A stretch of 64,000 bases of DNA. Source: Acinetobacter shaoyimingii (lineage in GTDB: Bacteria > Pseudomonadota > Gammaproteobacteria > Pseudomonadales > Moraxellaceae). Below the pieces are notes generated by a model that saw only the letters and a list, made by a program, of their open reading frames with translations, made no database searches and had not been told where the DNA came from. The position numbers and the translations under genes were made by a program. Of the stretch, positions 20,359 through 30,307 are shown one piece after another. Each line of letters begins with the position of its first letter. Within the stretch, counting starts at the first letter, position 1. The stretch lies in assembly GCF_011578045.1 (NCBI RefSeq), contig NZ_CP049801.1, forward strand, positions 496,001-560,000, written 5' to 3'.

Positions 20359-20581
20359 CTTGATTTTGATAAAGCTTGATCATTAATTTGTTTAGTAATT
20401 TGTATATAGTCCAGTTTGTAATCTTAGAAGGTCAGTCAAGAAGATCAATAAAGATGCAACACTCATCTAGTTAAACTGAATATATAAAAGTTCCTTTTTA
20501 GAACTTATATATCAATATAGGCTTTATATCGCCATTTCATAGTGCGATTTCAACTCAATTTTTATCAATGAAGGACATTTA

Positions 20582-20614
20582 AAAAATAAAAAGGGGGTCA
20601 TTGATGACCTCCCT
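20582..20614 (-). terminator. Terminator of ptsP
   Basis: On the minus strand the stem GGGAGGTCA / TGACCCCC (one bulged A) has a 4-base loop and is followed by a T-rich run. It lies just downstream of the ptsP stop. Confidence 0.75.
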
Positions 20615-20645
20615 TGCAACATGAAACAATGCTAAATCGCGAGTT

Positions 20646-22940
20646 TTATGCACCGACCAAACGATTTGATTTCACCATATCGGCTAAACCATGATGCTTA
20701 AAGTAATATTCCATCCAGCTCTTCACAATCAGTGGATTGTCCATCTTCACCACTTCAGTCAGTAGTTTTTCAGCATCGACCATTGGCACGTGACAAATGG
20801 CTTTACGCACTCTTAAAATATTACTAGAACTCATAGATAAGGTATTGAAACCCATTGCCATCAGTAAAATGGCTGAGAGTGGATCACCTGCCATTTCACC
20901 ACAAATACTGATGGGCTTATCGTATTTATGGCATTCTTCAACAAGCCGCTGCAAAGCTCTAAGTACAGAAGGGTGGAAGTGAGAATATACACTTGAAACT
21001 CGTGGATTGTTACGATCGACTGCCAATAAGTATTGGATCAAATCATTTGAACCAACAGAGAAGAAATCAACCATTTCAGCAAATTCACCAATCTGTAAAA
21101 GCACACTTGGCACTTCGACCATAATGCCAATCTTTGGCTTATTGATTTTGACTTGTTCTTCTTGTTGAACTGCAATCCAGTCTCGTTCAAGCAAATAAAG
21201 GGCTTCTTCAACTTCACTGACACTGGTCACCATTGGCAGTAAAATATGCAAATTATTGAGACCAATGCTGGCTTTCAACATTGCTCGAATTTGTGACGAG
21301 AAAATTTCAGGATGATCCAGCGTAAAACGAATACCACGCCAACCGAGTGCTGAGTTTTCTTCTTTAATCTCAAAGTACGGCAAGTCTTTATCAGCACCAA
21401 TATCCAGCGTACGCATAACCACAGGTTTATTGGCGAAGTGGCTGAGTTGTTGGCGATAAATGGCACGTTGCTCTTCTTCACCAGGGAAGCGATCACGTAG
21501 CATAAAGGGAATTTCTGAACGATATAAACCAACCCCTTTGGCCCCGCGTTGCACACCACGCACGACATCGATCATCAGACCTGTGTTGACAAACAAACGA
21601 ACAGCCACGCCATCTGGGGTAATGGCATCTTTTGTTTCGTATTGTTTAAGATCTTTTGCGATTTGCTCTTCTTCTTTTTGAATCTCTTTATAACGCTGAC
21701 GTAGGCGACGTGGTGGATTGACAAAAACACGGCCTTGATACGCATCGACAATCATCTCTGCATCATCGAGTGTATTTACAGGCAGTTCAGTCACACCCAC
21801 GACGGTTGGAATGCCGAGTGCACGAGCCACAATCACCATATGTGAATTGGCTGCGCCTTCAGAAGTCACAATCGCTGCAATTTTGTCGACAGGCAGTTCA
21901 ACCAAAGCCGCCGTACTAATTTCATCTCCTACGATGATGCTATCATTACTGATTTCACGATGGCTCAAATCACCTTCTTGAAGAGCCGCTAAAATTCGAC
22001 GACCTAAGTCTTTTAAATCAGATACACGTTCGCGCAAATAGTCATCTTCCATTTGTGCAAACAGCGCAATATGACGGTCAATGACACGTTTAACTGAACC
22101 TTGTGCCCAGCTACCGTCACGAATGAGATCTTTAATTTCTGCAGGAAGGGCATTTTCATCGAGCATACGTAAGAACACGCTAAACAAAGCGCGCTCTTCA
22201 GACATTAAAGAGTCTTGCATTTTGTCATCGAGCGATTGAATTTCGGCACGTACGACTTCTACTGCTTGATCAAGTAATCGCAATTCTTCACTGATATCTT
22301 CAGCTTCACGATCAGGTACAGCAGCTAAATCTGCAGGAGGATAAAGAATCAATGCACGACCTAAGGCAATTCCCCCGGCACCTGATGAACCTTGGAAGGT
22401 TTTATAGGTTGGGGAATTTGATGGTTTGCGAAAAACATCAATATTCCCAACTGCATGTGCATGTGCAATCACGCCTGAAAGCTGTGCACACAGCGTCACC
22501 AGAAACGACTCTGCTGCTTCACTGAAGTCTTGTTGTTCAGTGTTTTGCACAACCAGAACGCCCATTACCTTGCGGCGATACATCACTGGAACACCTAGGA
22601 AAGAGTTGTAAATCTCTTCCCCAGTTTCAGGGAAATAGGCGAAACGTTCATGCTTGAAGGCATTATCAATATTGACAATTTCTTCACGCTGACCGACTAA
22701 TCCTACCAACCCTTCACCCAGTTGCAGTGAAACATTACCCACAGATTCAGTATTTAAACCCTTGGTCGCCATGAGTACATAGCGTTGGTTTCGTTCATCG
22801 AGCAAATAAATAGAACAGACATCGACCTGCATGGCTTCAGAGACTTGATTGACCATGATCTCTAAAGAATCATGCAAACTGACTGACGCATTAATTTCTT
22901 GGACAATGCGTCGTAAAGAGTCTAGTTGCATGTTCGACAT
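20646..22940 (-). CDS. ptsP: Phosphoenolpyruvate--protein phosphotransferase, nitrogen PTS enzyme I (EI-Ntr)
   Basis: A 764-residue enzyme I of the nitrogen-related phosphotransferase system. An N-terminal GAF domain (about 1-155, with CSIYLLDE and NSFLGVPVMYR) precedes the PTS EI-N domain. The phosphoryl-accepting His lies in GAANSHMVIVARALGIP (about 360-376). The C-terminal PEP-binding domain shows GLYRSEIPFM, GIMVEVPS, FFSVGSNDLIQY and ICGEMAGDP. It passes phosphate from PEP to NPr, linking nitrogen status to regulation. It follows rppH by 73 bases on the same strand, as in E. coli and relatives. Confidence 0.96.
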   Translation of the reverse strand: MSNMQLDSLRRIVQEINASVSLHDSLEIMVNQVSEAMQVDVCSIYLLDERNQRYVLMATKGLNTESVGNVSLQLGEGLVGLVGQREEIVNIDNAFKHERFAYFPETGEEIYNSFLGVPVMYRRKVMGVLVVQNTEQQDFSEAAESFLVTLCAQLSGVIAHAHAVGNIDVFRKPSNSPTYKTFQGSSGAGGIALGRALILYPPADLAAVPDREAEDISEELRLLDQAVEVVRAEIQSLDDKMQDSLMSEERALFSVFLRMLDENALPAEIKDLIRDGSWAQGSVKRVIDRHIALFAQMEDDYLRERVSDLKDLGRRILAALQEGDLSHREISNDSIIVGDEISTAALVELPVDKIAAIVTSEGAANSHMVIVARALGIPTVVGVTELPVNTLDDAEMIVDAYQGRVFVNPPRRLRQRYKEIQKEEEQIAKDLKQYETKDAITPDGVAVRLFVNTGLMIDVVRGVQRGAKGVGLYRSEIPFMLRDRFPGEEEQRAIYRQQLSHFANKPVVMRTLDIGADKDLPYFEIKEENSALGWRGIRFTLDHPEIFSSQIRAMLKASIGLNNLHILLPMVTSVSEVEEALYLLERDWIAVQQEEQVKINKPKIGIMVEVPSVLLQIGEFAEMVDFFSVGSNDLIQYLLAVDRNNPRVSSVYSHFHPSVLRALQRLVEECHKYDKPISICGEMAGDPLSAILLMAMGFNTLSMSSSNILRVRKAICHVPMVDAEKLLTEVVKMDNPLIVKSWMEYYFKHHGLADMVKSNRLVGA

Positions 22941-23013
22941 GAAGATGTGCTCCCTTAAAATCAGATGTCTATTCGTTTATATGAGTTATAACAGCACTGC
23001 TTTGAAAAATCAT

Positions 23014-23514
23014 TTATATCTTTAATAAATTTTCCAATTCTGGCCGTGGTAATTGCATACACAGTTCCAACATGGCTTGACGATAAACATCTCGTTTAAA
23101 GTTCACCACTTGTCCTAAAGGATACCAATAACTGACCCATTGCCATTGATCAAACTCTGGCGGATCACTTAAGTCCAACTGAATATGCTTCGTTGAAGCG
23201 ACTAGTTTCAATAAAAACCATTTCTGCTTTTGTCCAATACATACAGGATCTGAATCAGACCTGATGTATCGAAGTGGCAAACGATAATGCAACCAACCTT
23301 CGGTTTGAGCAATTATTTGGACGTGCTCTGGCAATAAACCGACTTCTTCTCGCAGCTCTCTAAAAAGCGCTTGTTCAGGAGTTTCTCCAAATTGGATACC
23401 TCCTTGTGGAAATTGCCATGCATTGTGACCAATGCGCTTTGCCCATAAAACTTGACCAATATCATTTGCCAAAATGATCCCGACATTCGGTCGGAAACCT
23501 TCTGAATCGATCAT
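23014..23514 (-). CDS. rppH: RNA pyrophosphohydrolase
   Basis: A 166-residue Nudix hydrolase that removes pyrophosphate from mRNA 5' ends, starting RNase E-dependent decay. The opening [14 protein letters not shown] and WQFPQGGIQ are diagnostic, followed by the Nudix box [17 protein letters not shown] / REEVGL (about 37-59). Start 23514 with AGGT upstream gives the usual RppH length; a longer frame upstream is rejected. It lies ahead of ptsP in a conserved pair. Confidence 0.94.
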   Translation of the reverse strand: MIDSEGFRPNVGIILANDIGQVLWAKRIGHNAWQFPQGGIQFGETPEQALFRELREEVGLLPEHVQIIAQTEGWLHYRLPLRYIRSDSDPVCIGQKQKWFLLKLVASTKHIQLDLSDPPEFDQWQWVSYWYPLGQVVNFKRDVYRQAMLELCMQLPRPELENLLKI

Positions 23515-23699
23515 TTGGCTACCTAAAAATTTATTAAATTCGTTGACTTTGGGTTCGGGGGCATCCACTCTCTATGCCCAACTCGAAAAGTTCAAAGTAA
23601 TAATGTTTTAAAATTGCTATGATCTTAACGAATTTCTATCGACTAGCGGTGATAGATTTACATTTTTTTTCTTAAATTTCAGTTTGAACGAGAATTTTC

Positions 23700-24350
23700 A
23701 TGAAATTGGCGTTGTTTGACTTAGATCACACCTTATTAAATACCGACTCTGACCACTCTTGGGGAGAGTTTTTAGTCAATGAAGGCTTGGTCGATCCTGT
23801 CCACCATCGTCAAATGAATGACAAGTTTTATGAAGATTATAAAGCAGGGCAACTGGACCCAATTGCCTATAACGAATTTGTTTTTGAGTTTTTAACCCAG
23901 CATGACAATGACTACTTAACTGAACTTCATCAGTTATTTATGCAAAAAGTGATTCGACCACAAATGCGTCCAGAAGGCTTTAAGGCTATTCAACGCCATA
24001 AAGATGCTGGGCATCAGTTGGTCGGGATTACTGCAACTTCAGATTTTATTACAGCACCCATTTTCCGTGAATTTGGGATTACTGAAATTATTGCCACCAA
24101 TGCCGAAGTGAAAGATGGCAAGTACACAGGTAAAGTCATCAATATTCCTTGTTATCAAAAAGGTAAGCTGACACGTTTAGATCAATGGCTAGAAGGTCGT
24201 GATGTAACGGAATCATGGGCGTATTCAGATTCGATTAATGACCGTTTCTTATTGGAATATGCTGATCATGCGATTGCTGTGAATCCTGATGATCGTCTGG
24301 AAACGCTCGCAAAACAACAAGACTGGGATATTCAAGACTGGTCGATTTGA
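23700..24350 (+). CDS. HAD-superfamily subfamily IB phosphatase
   Basis: A 216-residue HAD-IB hydrolase. Motif I is FDLDHTLL (nucleophile Asp7 and acid Asp9), motif II GITATSDF (about 102-109), and motif III/IV KGKLTRLDQWL with YSDSINDRFLLEYA (about 180-193). It resembles SerB-like phosphatases acting on phosphoserine-type substrates, but the cap region does not allow a substrate call. It is divergent from rppH across a 185-base gap. Confidence 0.85.
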   Translation: MKLALFDLDHTLLNTDSDHSWGEFLVNEGLVDPVHHRQMNDKFYEDYKAGQLDPIAYNEFVFEFLTQHDNDYLTELHQLFMQKVIRPQMRPEGFKAIQRHKDAGHQLVGITATSDFITAPIFREFGITEIIATNAEVKDGKYTGKVINIPCYQKGKLTRLDQWLEGRDVTESWAYSDSINDRFLLEYADHAIAVNPDDRLETLAKQQDWDIQDWSI

Positions 24351-24428
24351 TCTGAGTTGATTTAAAAATTGAATGATGAGTAGTGTTTGCTTTACACTAT
24401 TCATCGGATACATAAAATATTAATAATT

Positions 24429-24890
24429 ATGAATGAACAAGAACTTACTCGAATTTTTATTGGGTCACGAGCAGATCAATATTTAAAAAAATGGCAAGAC
24501 CAAAAACTACAGATGCATTGGCCAGCATTAATCTTTGGTATGTACTGGCTGTTGTATAGAAAAATGTATTTATACTGTTTTCTAATGTTTTGTGGGACTT
24601 GTTTGCTTACTACTTTATTGGTTTGGGCGGTGTTGGCATCGAACGTGCCTGTAGAACTGGTGAGTCCAATAGGTTTTGTTCCGAATATTCTCTTGAGCCT
24701 ATTTGGCTATCGTTTATATCAACGATTCGTATACAGCAAAGTGAAGCCTTATGAGGAAAAACCAAAATATAGCCTTGAAATTTTCAAATTATATGGTGGG
24801 GTGACTTGGAGTGTTCCTGTGCTGTTTGTCTTGTTATATGTCATGGGCTCAGTCGGTTTTACCATAGAGCTCATTAAATTCATGTATTAA
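24429..24890 (+). CDS. DUF2628 family membrane protein (paralogue 1)
   Basis: A 153-residue protein with a short polar N-terminus and about three hydrophobic segments. The pattern FIGSRADQYLKKW...FGMYWLLYRKMYLY is the DUF2628 signature and matches the paralogue at 27783. Residues about 45-70, 82-100 and 130-150 are likely membrane segments. Function unknown. ATG 24429 is chosen; the open frame extends upstream without a better start. A terminator follows at 24913. Confidence 0.72.
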   Translation: MNEQELTRIFIGSRADQYLKKWQDQKLQMHWPALIFGMYWLLYRKMYLYCFLMFCGTCLLTTLLVWAVLASNVPVELVSPIGFVPNILLSLFGYRLYQRFVYSKVKPYEEKPKYSLEIFKLYGGVTWSVPVLFVLLYVMGSVGFTIELIKFMY

Positions 24891-24912
24891 CACCAAAAGT
24901 TGTACAGTACTT

Positions 24913-24947
24913 ATACCTCTTTCAATATTTTAAAAGAGGTATTTTTA
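24913..24947 (+). terminator. Terminator after DUF2628 gene 1
   Basis: Stem ATACCTCTTT / AAAGAGGTAT (24913-24922 and 24933-24942) followed by TTTTTA; the right side only has the T-run, so it serves the plus strand. Confidence 0.85.
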
Positions 24948-24978
24948 TCGTGCACGTGTCTGATGTATGTATTTCAGA

Positions 24979-27129
24979 TCAAGCTTTTTTCTTCCAAACC
25001 GTCACTTCAGAAAGTGTATGCTGGAATTTACGCTGCGTTTCTCGAATCACAAAGGGCACGCTCTGAGCTTCACTCAGTTGTTCGAAATGGGCATCGAGCA
25101 GGGCGTGTAGCCCATCTAAGGTTGTAAAATTCTCTCCGTCTTTTTTAAATCCGCCAATCCATTCTGCCTGTTCCGTATGTTCTTCAAGCCATGTATATGG
25201 AGAGGTGATCATCAAGATTCCACCCATATTCAATTGATCATGTATTGAAGATAAAAACTGTGCAGGATGATGCAGTCGGTCAATTAAATTTGCTGCCAAA
25301 ATAAAATCAAAACCTGTAAATTGTGGTTTTAAATTACAGGCATCGCCTTGGAAGAATTTTACGCGTTGTGCATATGCGTCTAGTCCTAGATCACTGAGTT
25401 GCACCGATTTAAATTCAGTTAACTGACCTTCCGTCGTGAGTGTGTAATGCAAGGTATTGCCTTGAGCAAGTTCTACACCGTGTTGGATGAAGCGTGCGGA
25501 GAAGTCAATACCGACCACTTCATTAAAATGTTTTGCCAATTCAAAAGATGCACGGCCTACAGCACATCCTAAATCAAGTGCTTTGGATGTAGGTCGATCT
25601 TTTAAATCTTTTACATAGTTGAGTGCCAAATCAACCAGTGCTTTGGAAAAATTCGGTACATTGAAATATTCCGAGCCATAGTGAAACTCAATATATTCAG
25701 ATAAGGATCGATCTGTTTCGTATTGTGATGTGGTTAATTTCAATTGGTTCTCCGAGGCAACATAGCGAAATCCTGCATGTTGAAAGAAATGCCGACGAAA
25801 AGCGTATCGGGCAGAATATAAAGCTTCATTTCCGCAAGAAATCCACGAACCGCCTTTGATCAAGTTATGTCGTCCATCAAAAGTGGGAACAGTGAAGTCA
25901 TCATATATTGGATGGACTTGAAATCCTTCAAAGGGATAAATCTCCGTTTCAGTCCATTGCCAGACATTACCCCGAACATCATAAAAATCGCCATGTTGAC
26001 ATGTGGTCACTGGGCAAGAGGAAGCGCCCATTTTTAACTCCAGATTGGCAGGTTGATGGATGATTTCCTCATTTAAACCAGCATAATCACATAGTCGGTA
26101 CCATTCATCTTCTGAGGGTAAGCGAATATTGAGCCCAGTCTGTTCTGATTTCCAATGGCAAAATGCCTTGGCTTCATGGAAATTCACTTCTACGGGCCAA
26201 TCCCATGGCATTGGCACTTCTTCTGTCATTAATCTTAAATACCATTCATCCGATTTTTTCAGCCAAAAGCATGGAGAATTGGCTTGTGTAAACTGGCGCC
26301 ATCTTAAACCTTCATCTTCCCAGTAGGGATCATGGTCATAGCCACCAGCATCGACAAAAGCTTTGAATTCTTCATTACTGACTAAATACTTAGAGGCTTG
26401 AAATGAATTCACGTGGTTTTGGTGTAATCCGTATTCATTGTCCCAACCATAATAAGGCGACTGAAAATTTTTATTGAGTTGAATCTCTCCTTTTGGAACA
26501 TGAATGAACTCATTCTCGGGCGCAGTTTGTGAGTTTGGGTTGGGTCGCCAATCGCAATGATTTTGTACATGTTGAAGATCGTGCTGACGAATTAAGACAG
26601 ACGATGTTTCTAAGTGAATGCGTTCATGTTCGATGCCCATCAATATTGCCCACCAAGGATGATTCCAGTCGATAGGAAGCGAAAGTGGGGCATGATCAAT
26701 AATATCGAGTACTAAAAAACGCACCTGTTGTCTGTAGGCTAAAACCTGTTGTGGGCTAGGCCACTCATAATGTTCATCGTTTAAATCATCCCAACTCATT
26801 TCATCCACGCCAACAGCGAATATTGACTCAAAAGTTGGATTGATACGTTGAGTAATGAGTTTGCTGAGCAATAATTTATTGATAAAAAAAGTGGCTGTAT
26901 GACCAAAGTAAAAAATCAGCGGATGTCGAAGCGGAATGGACTTGGTGTAATAGGCCTGTTCTGATTTTAGACATTCAAATAAAGATTCGTAAGTGTCAAA
27001 AGTATTGATGAAATATGTTCGAAGGTTCTGGCGTAGTGAGCTCTCATCCTCAATATTGAGAAGAGGCGTTGAACATATTCTTTTTTCTAAATAGTCATCT
27101 GTGGTAGATAAAGCATGAGAGCTCGACAT
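24979..27129 (-). CDS. ovoA: 5-histidylcysteine sulfoxide synthase / mercaptohistidine methyltransferase OvoA
   Basis: A 716-residue two-module enzyme of ovothiol synthesis. The N-terminal DinB-like plus FGE-type module (about 1-455) joins cysteine to histidine using non-haem iron; ligands are likely His77 (FGHTAT) and His168/His172 in GIEHERIHLETS (H-x3-H-x-E). The FGE-like core shows GGYDHDPYW, LPSEDEWYRL, VRGNVWQW and GFRYV. The C-terminal SAM methyltransferase (about 490-716) has LDLGCAVGRAS and GIDFSARF. Start 27129 has AGGAG 5 bases upstream. It is monocistronic. Confidence 0.9.
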   Translation of the reverse strand: MSSSHALSTTDDYLEKRICSTPLLNIEDESSLRQNLRTYFINTFDTYESLFECLKSEQAYYTKSIPLRHPLIFYFGHTATFFINKLLLSKLITQRINPTFESIFAVGVDEMSWDDLNDEHYEWPSPQQVLAYRQQVRFLVLDIIDHAPLSLPIDWNHPWWAILMGIEHERIHLETSSVLIRQHDLQHVQNHCDWRPNPNSQTAPENEFIHVPKGEIQLNKNFQSPYYGWDNEYGLHQNHVNSFQASKYLVSNEEFKAFVDAGGYDHDPYWEDEGLRWRQFTQANSPCFWLKKSDEWYLRLMTEEVPMPWDWPVEVNFHEAKAFCHWKSEQTGLNIRLPSEDEWYRLCDYAGLNEEIIHQPANLELKMGASSCPVTTCQHGDFYDVRGNVWQWTETEIYPFEGFQVHPIYDDFTVPTFDGRHNLIKGGSWISCGNEALYSARYAFRRHFFQHAGFRYVASENQLKLTTSQYETDRSLSEYIEFHYGSEYFNVPNFSKALVDLALNYVKDLKDRPTSKALDLGCAVGRASFELAKHFNEVVGIDFSARFIQHGVELAQGNTLHYTLTTEGQLTEFKSVQLSDLGLDAYAQRVKFFQGDACNLKPQFTGFDFILAANLIDRLHHPAQFLSSIHDQLNMGGILMITSPYTWLEEHTEQAEWIGGFKKDGENFTTLDGLHALLDAHFEQLSEAQSVPFVIRETQRKFQHTLSEVTVWKKKA

Positions 27130-27400
27130 ATATACTCCTGTGCTCAATAAAACTTAATTTTTAAACCCAATATGAAAGAGGCATAAAAAGAAATTCATTT
27201 CATTTATATTTAATTGCAAAGCATGCGGTTCCTTGTGTCTTATTGATATTGGTTTTACACAACTTTTTGTACACTTTTATGCGTTGGTTGTTTATAGCTA
27301 TCACGCGAATATTTGGTTAAGATGAATTGATCTTATACCCATATGCTTGATAAGCATCATAAGTTGATCCACATAAGTTTGACAATAATGGAATACAAAA

Positions 27401-27643
27401 ATGACCAATGCACGCCCAAGAATGACCAACCTTTTTGAACAACTCGGTTTAGATTCGAGTGAACAAGCTATTGCTCAATTTATTGAATCTCATCAGTTAG
27501 ATGCAGATACACGCATTGCTGATGCAGATTTTTGGACGGAAAGTCAGCGCCAATTTTTAATTGAAAAAATAAAGTCTGATGGTGAGTGGGCGATTATCGT
27601 TGATCAGTTAAATGAATCTTTGCATGAAGATTCGGTCAAGTAA
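27401..27643 (+). CDS. DUF2789 family protein
   Basis: An 80-residue soluble protein matching the DUF2789 pattern: LFEQLGLDSSE near the start, FIESHQLDADTRIADADFW mid-protein, and WAIIVDQLNE near the end. It is predicted all-helical, without signal or membrane segment. ATG 27401 is used; ATG 27422 would remove seven residues. Function unknown. It sits between ovoA (divergent) and DUF2628 gene 2. Confidence 0.75.
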   Translation: MTNARPRMTNLFEQLGLDSSEQAIAQFIESHQLDADTRIADADFWTESQRQFLIEKIKSDGEWAIIVDQLNESLHEDSVK

Positions 27644-27782
27644 TTTCCCAGATAGCGCAACATAAATGACGACTAAATTCAGAGAGATCGTCACGGTATA
27701 TTTTTATCTACCATGCTTTGATGTAGTTGAATAAAAAAGATAAGTTATTCTATTTCTTATAAAAATCAATAATGAGGGATCT

Positions 27783-28304
27783 ATGAACGAACAACAAGAG
27801 TATGCACCGTCAAACAATCAAAAGACTGACTCACCTTTTCCACCGGTATTGAATCTAGATGACCAACGTCAGGCTGTTTTTGTTGGTAAAAAATATGAAA
27901 CTTACTATCAGGAAAAATTCAATCAAATTACCCCGAAAAAGCAAATGGCAGGGTTTAACATTGGTGCTTTTTTCTTTGGGCTGATGTGGTTGTTTTATCG
28001 AAAAATGTATGGTTATGGTCTTATTTTACTTGGTTTAATTCTGGTCAGCTGTGTGATTCCGATTCCTGAAGCAATTGATCGAGGTATTTCAATTGCCCTT
28101 GCGGTCACCATGGGGATGTTTGGCAATACGCTGTATAAAAACTTCGTAGAGAAAAAAATTAAAGAGATTGAGAGGAGTCATCCAGACTCGATTGAGCAAG
28201 AACTTGAACGACAAGGGGGAACAAATATTTGGGCAGGTATTGGGATTTTATTTGTTGCGGTGATTGCGATTTATATTGTTGTGACTATTTCAGGGAATTA
28301 TTGA
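27783..28304 (+). CDS. DUF2628 family membrane protein (paralogue 2)
   Basis: A 173-residue protein with a polar, proline-rich N-terminus (about 1-55), then hydrophobic segments at about 60-78, 82-108 and 152-172. It shares FVGKKYETYY and FFFGLMWLFYRKMYGY with the paralogue at 24429, and adds a charged loop KKIKEIERSH between membrane segments. GAGGGATCT precedes the ATG as a good ribosome site. Function unknown. A bidirectional terminator follows. Confidence 0.75.
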   Translation: MNEQQEYAPSNNQKTDSPFPPVLNLDDQRQAVFVGKKYETYYQEKFNQITPKKQMAGFNIGAFFFGLMWLFYRKMYGYGLILLGLILVSCVIPIPEAIDRGISIALAVTMGMFGNTLYKNFVEKKIKEIERSHPDSIEQELERQGGTNIWAGIGILFVAVIAIYIVVTISGNY

Positions 28305-28311
28305 TGATATG

Positions 28312-28338
28312 AAAAGCCGTCATCAAGACGGCTTTTTT
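28312..28338. terminator. Bidirectional terminator
   Basis: Stem AAAAGCCGTC / GACGGCTTTT with loop ATCAA between the convergent DUF2628 and LysR genes; T-runs on both strands. Confidence 0.88.
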
Positions 28339-28352
28339 ATTTTGAGGCAGAT

Positions 28353-29213
28353 TTAATTTTGCATCAATTCCACTAGGGCTTTTGCTGCTTTGGATTGCGT
28401 CCGTCCAGGATGCCAGACCATACCCAGCTGACGCTTCATTTCAATATCAATATCAAGCGTGACCAAATCATGGCTCACCAATGTTTTAGGTAAAACTGAC
28501 CAACCTAGTCCAATCGATGCCAACATACGAATAGACTCAAGTGGATTATTACTCATAGACACTTTAGGTTTTAGACCTTTCTTTTCAAACTCAGCCAACG
28601 TAATTTGCGCTGTGTAGGTTTGAGCAGATGGCAAAAGACTTGGATATTGCATTAAATCTTCAAGTTTAAGATTTGCCTTTGATGCAAGTGGATGAAATGC
28701 TGCAGCAACAAAAACCAGTGGATCATTCCAAAGCGGAATATATTTTAGACGGTCATCTAGTTCTGGAGGGAGGGTCAAGAATGCCAACTCTAAATCGCCT
28801 GCAAGAACCTTCTCATGTGCTTGTTCTGAGTCGACAAAATGTACGTCTAAAGTAACATCTGGATAATGCTGCACATATTTAGTTAAATGTTCAGGCAGAT
28901 GATGCAAGCCGATATGATGGCTGGTTCCAATTTTCAGTTTACCTTTAATCTGCCCTTGTTCATGGCTTAAAGTATGATGAATATCACCCAGCTCATTAAG
29001 CCAATTTTTCACTTTGGGTAAAAGAGAATGGGCAGCATGCGTTGCTTGAACACCACGACCCGCAGATTCAAATAATTTCACACCAAAATAATCTTCTAAG
29101 CTGTGAATACGTTTAGTCACTGCAGGTTGGGTAATAAAGAGTTGATCGGCCGCCATAGAAATTGAACCAGTTTCCATGACTTTAACGAAAGCTTCAAAGG
29201 CAGCAAGATTCAC
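28353..29213 (-). CDS. LysR-type transcriptional regulator
   Basis: A 286-residue LTTR. The N-terminal winged helix-turn-helix reads AFEAFVKVMETGSISMAADQ then TQPAVTKRIHSLE (about residues 5-45). The effector domain follows, with KIGTSHHIGLHHLP and LAFLTLPPE. GTG at 29213 is preferred because GGAG lies 6 bases upstream; a TTG four codons earlier is the alternative. It is divergent from the GRDP-like gene at 29402 and about 1.6 kb from leuC. The target is not shown by the sequence. Confidence 0.85.
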   Translation of the reverse strand: MNLAAFEAFVKVMETGSISMAADQLFITQPAVTKRIHSLEDYFGVKLFESAGRGVQATHAAHSLLPKVKNWLNELGDIHHTLSHEQGQIKGKLKIGTSHHIGLHHLPEHLTKYVQHYPDVTLDVHFVDSEQAHEKVLAGDLELAFLTLPPELDDRLKYIPLWNDPLVFVAAAFHPLASKANLKLEDLMQYPSLLPSAQTYTAQITLAEFEKKGLKPKVSMSNNPLESIRMLASIGLGWSVLPKTLVSHDLVTLDIDIEMKRQLGMVWHPGRTQSKAAKALVELMQN

Positions 29214-29401
29214 TCGGAACTCCAATGTATAAACATTTTTTATGTTAAAAATATTATTTAGAAATTTTAAGAATAAATCAAAACAAATATGTGTCTATTT
29301 TTTTAATTACACAGATTTTAAACGAGTGGTATAAAATAGTGATGAAAATTGTTCATCTTGTCTGATTTTCTAATAGCAATAAAAAAGGAAACAACATTTC
29401 A

Positions 29402-30268
29402 ATGTCAGAAATGATCAATAAATATAATAGCAATAAAAATGGAGGCTCCCAATTTAGGAGTATTTTTACCTATTCATGGAGACAATTTTTTGCGCTGTCG
29501 TTTGTGATGATGGTATCTGGCATTGCGATTGCTTATTTCTTTTCAATCTATTTACTTGTTTTGTTCGTCGCAGTTGTTTTTGTTTTTTGGAGCATGTGTC
29601 GAGTTAAGTCAAATAACAAGTTCAGAAAACTTGACCAATTGCGTATCCCCGAATTTATTAAAACTCGTTATTTGGCACTCTATCCAGAGATTGAAGAAAG
29701 TAAATTTAATGTCATAGAAGAGGGGTTTAAAGATTTTTTGGGAATGCATCTTCGTTATAAAACAGCTTATGTAATGCCTTCATATGCTGTAGATGCGTTA
29801 TGGCATTTGTTAATCGATGAATTTAATCCTTATTATCAGCAGTTGTGCATAAGTACTTTGGGTTATGTGCTCAGTCATAAAGCGCATGAAAAACATCCAA
29901 CGCAAGCGCAAATTACACTTTATCAGGCTCAATGGATGCAGACATGGAAATCAGCTTGCCTATTAGAGCAACAAGATCCAGAACGGACATGTCAATTGCC
30001 AAGAATTTTTCGAATTGATCAGAATGTGAAATGGAAAACTGCGCAAGCATATGAGTTAAAAAAATTAAAGCAAAATTATATGCAATGGAAAAACAAGCAA
30101 CTCACCGATTTGTCTTCAACCCCCATCACTTTTGTTGAAAGTACATCAATAGGGAGTTTCTCAAGTTCCTCTACGACTGATGTTGATACAAGACTTCATG
30201 ATTCAAATGATAGCCATATTTCCGATTCATCAAACAGCTGTGGAAGCTGTAGTAGTGGCAGTGATTGA
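29402..30268 (+). CDS. Membrane protein with a GRDP-like WH motif and Cys/Ser/Gly tail
   Basis: A 288-residue protein with two adjacent hydrophobic segments at about 30-65, then a soluble domain with VDALWHLLIDEFNPYYQQL (about 126-144). The D-x2-WH-x4 pattern resembles bacterial glycine-rich domain-containing (GRDP-like) proteins. The last 60 residues are low-complexity Ser/Thr/Asp, ending in CGSCSSGSD, similar in style to the Cys/Gly tails of TIGR04222-type membrane proteins. Function unknown; the family link is tentative. Confidence 0.6.
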   Translation: MSEMINKYNSNKNGGSQFRSIFTYSWRQFFALSFVMMVSGIAIAYFFSIYLLVLFVAVVFVFWSMCRVKSNNKFRKLDQLRIPEFIKTRYLALYPEIEESKFNVIEEGFKDFLGMHLRYKTAYVMPSYAVDALWHLLIDEFNPYYQQLCISTLGYVLSHKAHEKHPTQAQITLYQAQWMQTWKSACLLEQQDPERTCQLPRIFRIDQNVKWKTAQAYELKKLKQNYMQWKNKQLTDLSSTPITFVESTSIGSFSSSSTTDVDTRLHDSNDSHISDSSNSCGSCSSGSD

Positions 30269-30307
30269 TCTATATTTGCCTATATTTGAGATGTGATTTT
30301 TATACCA

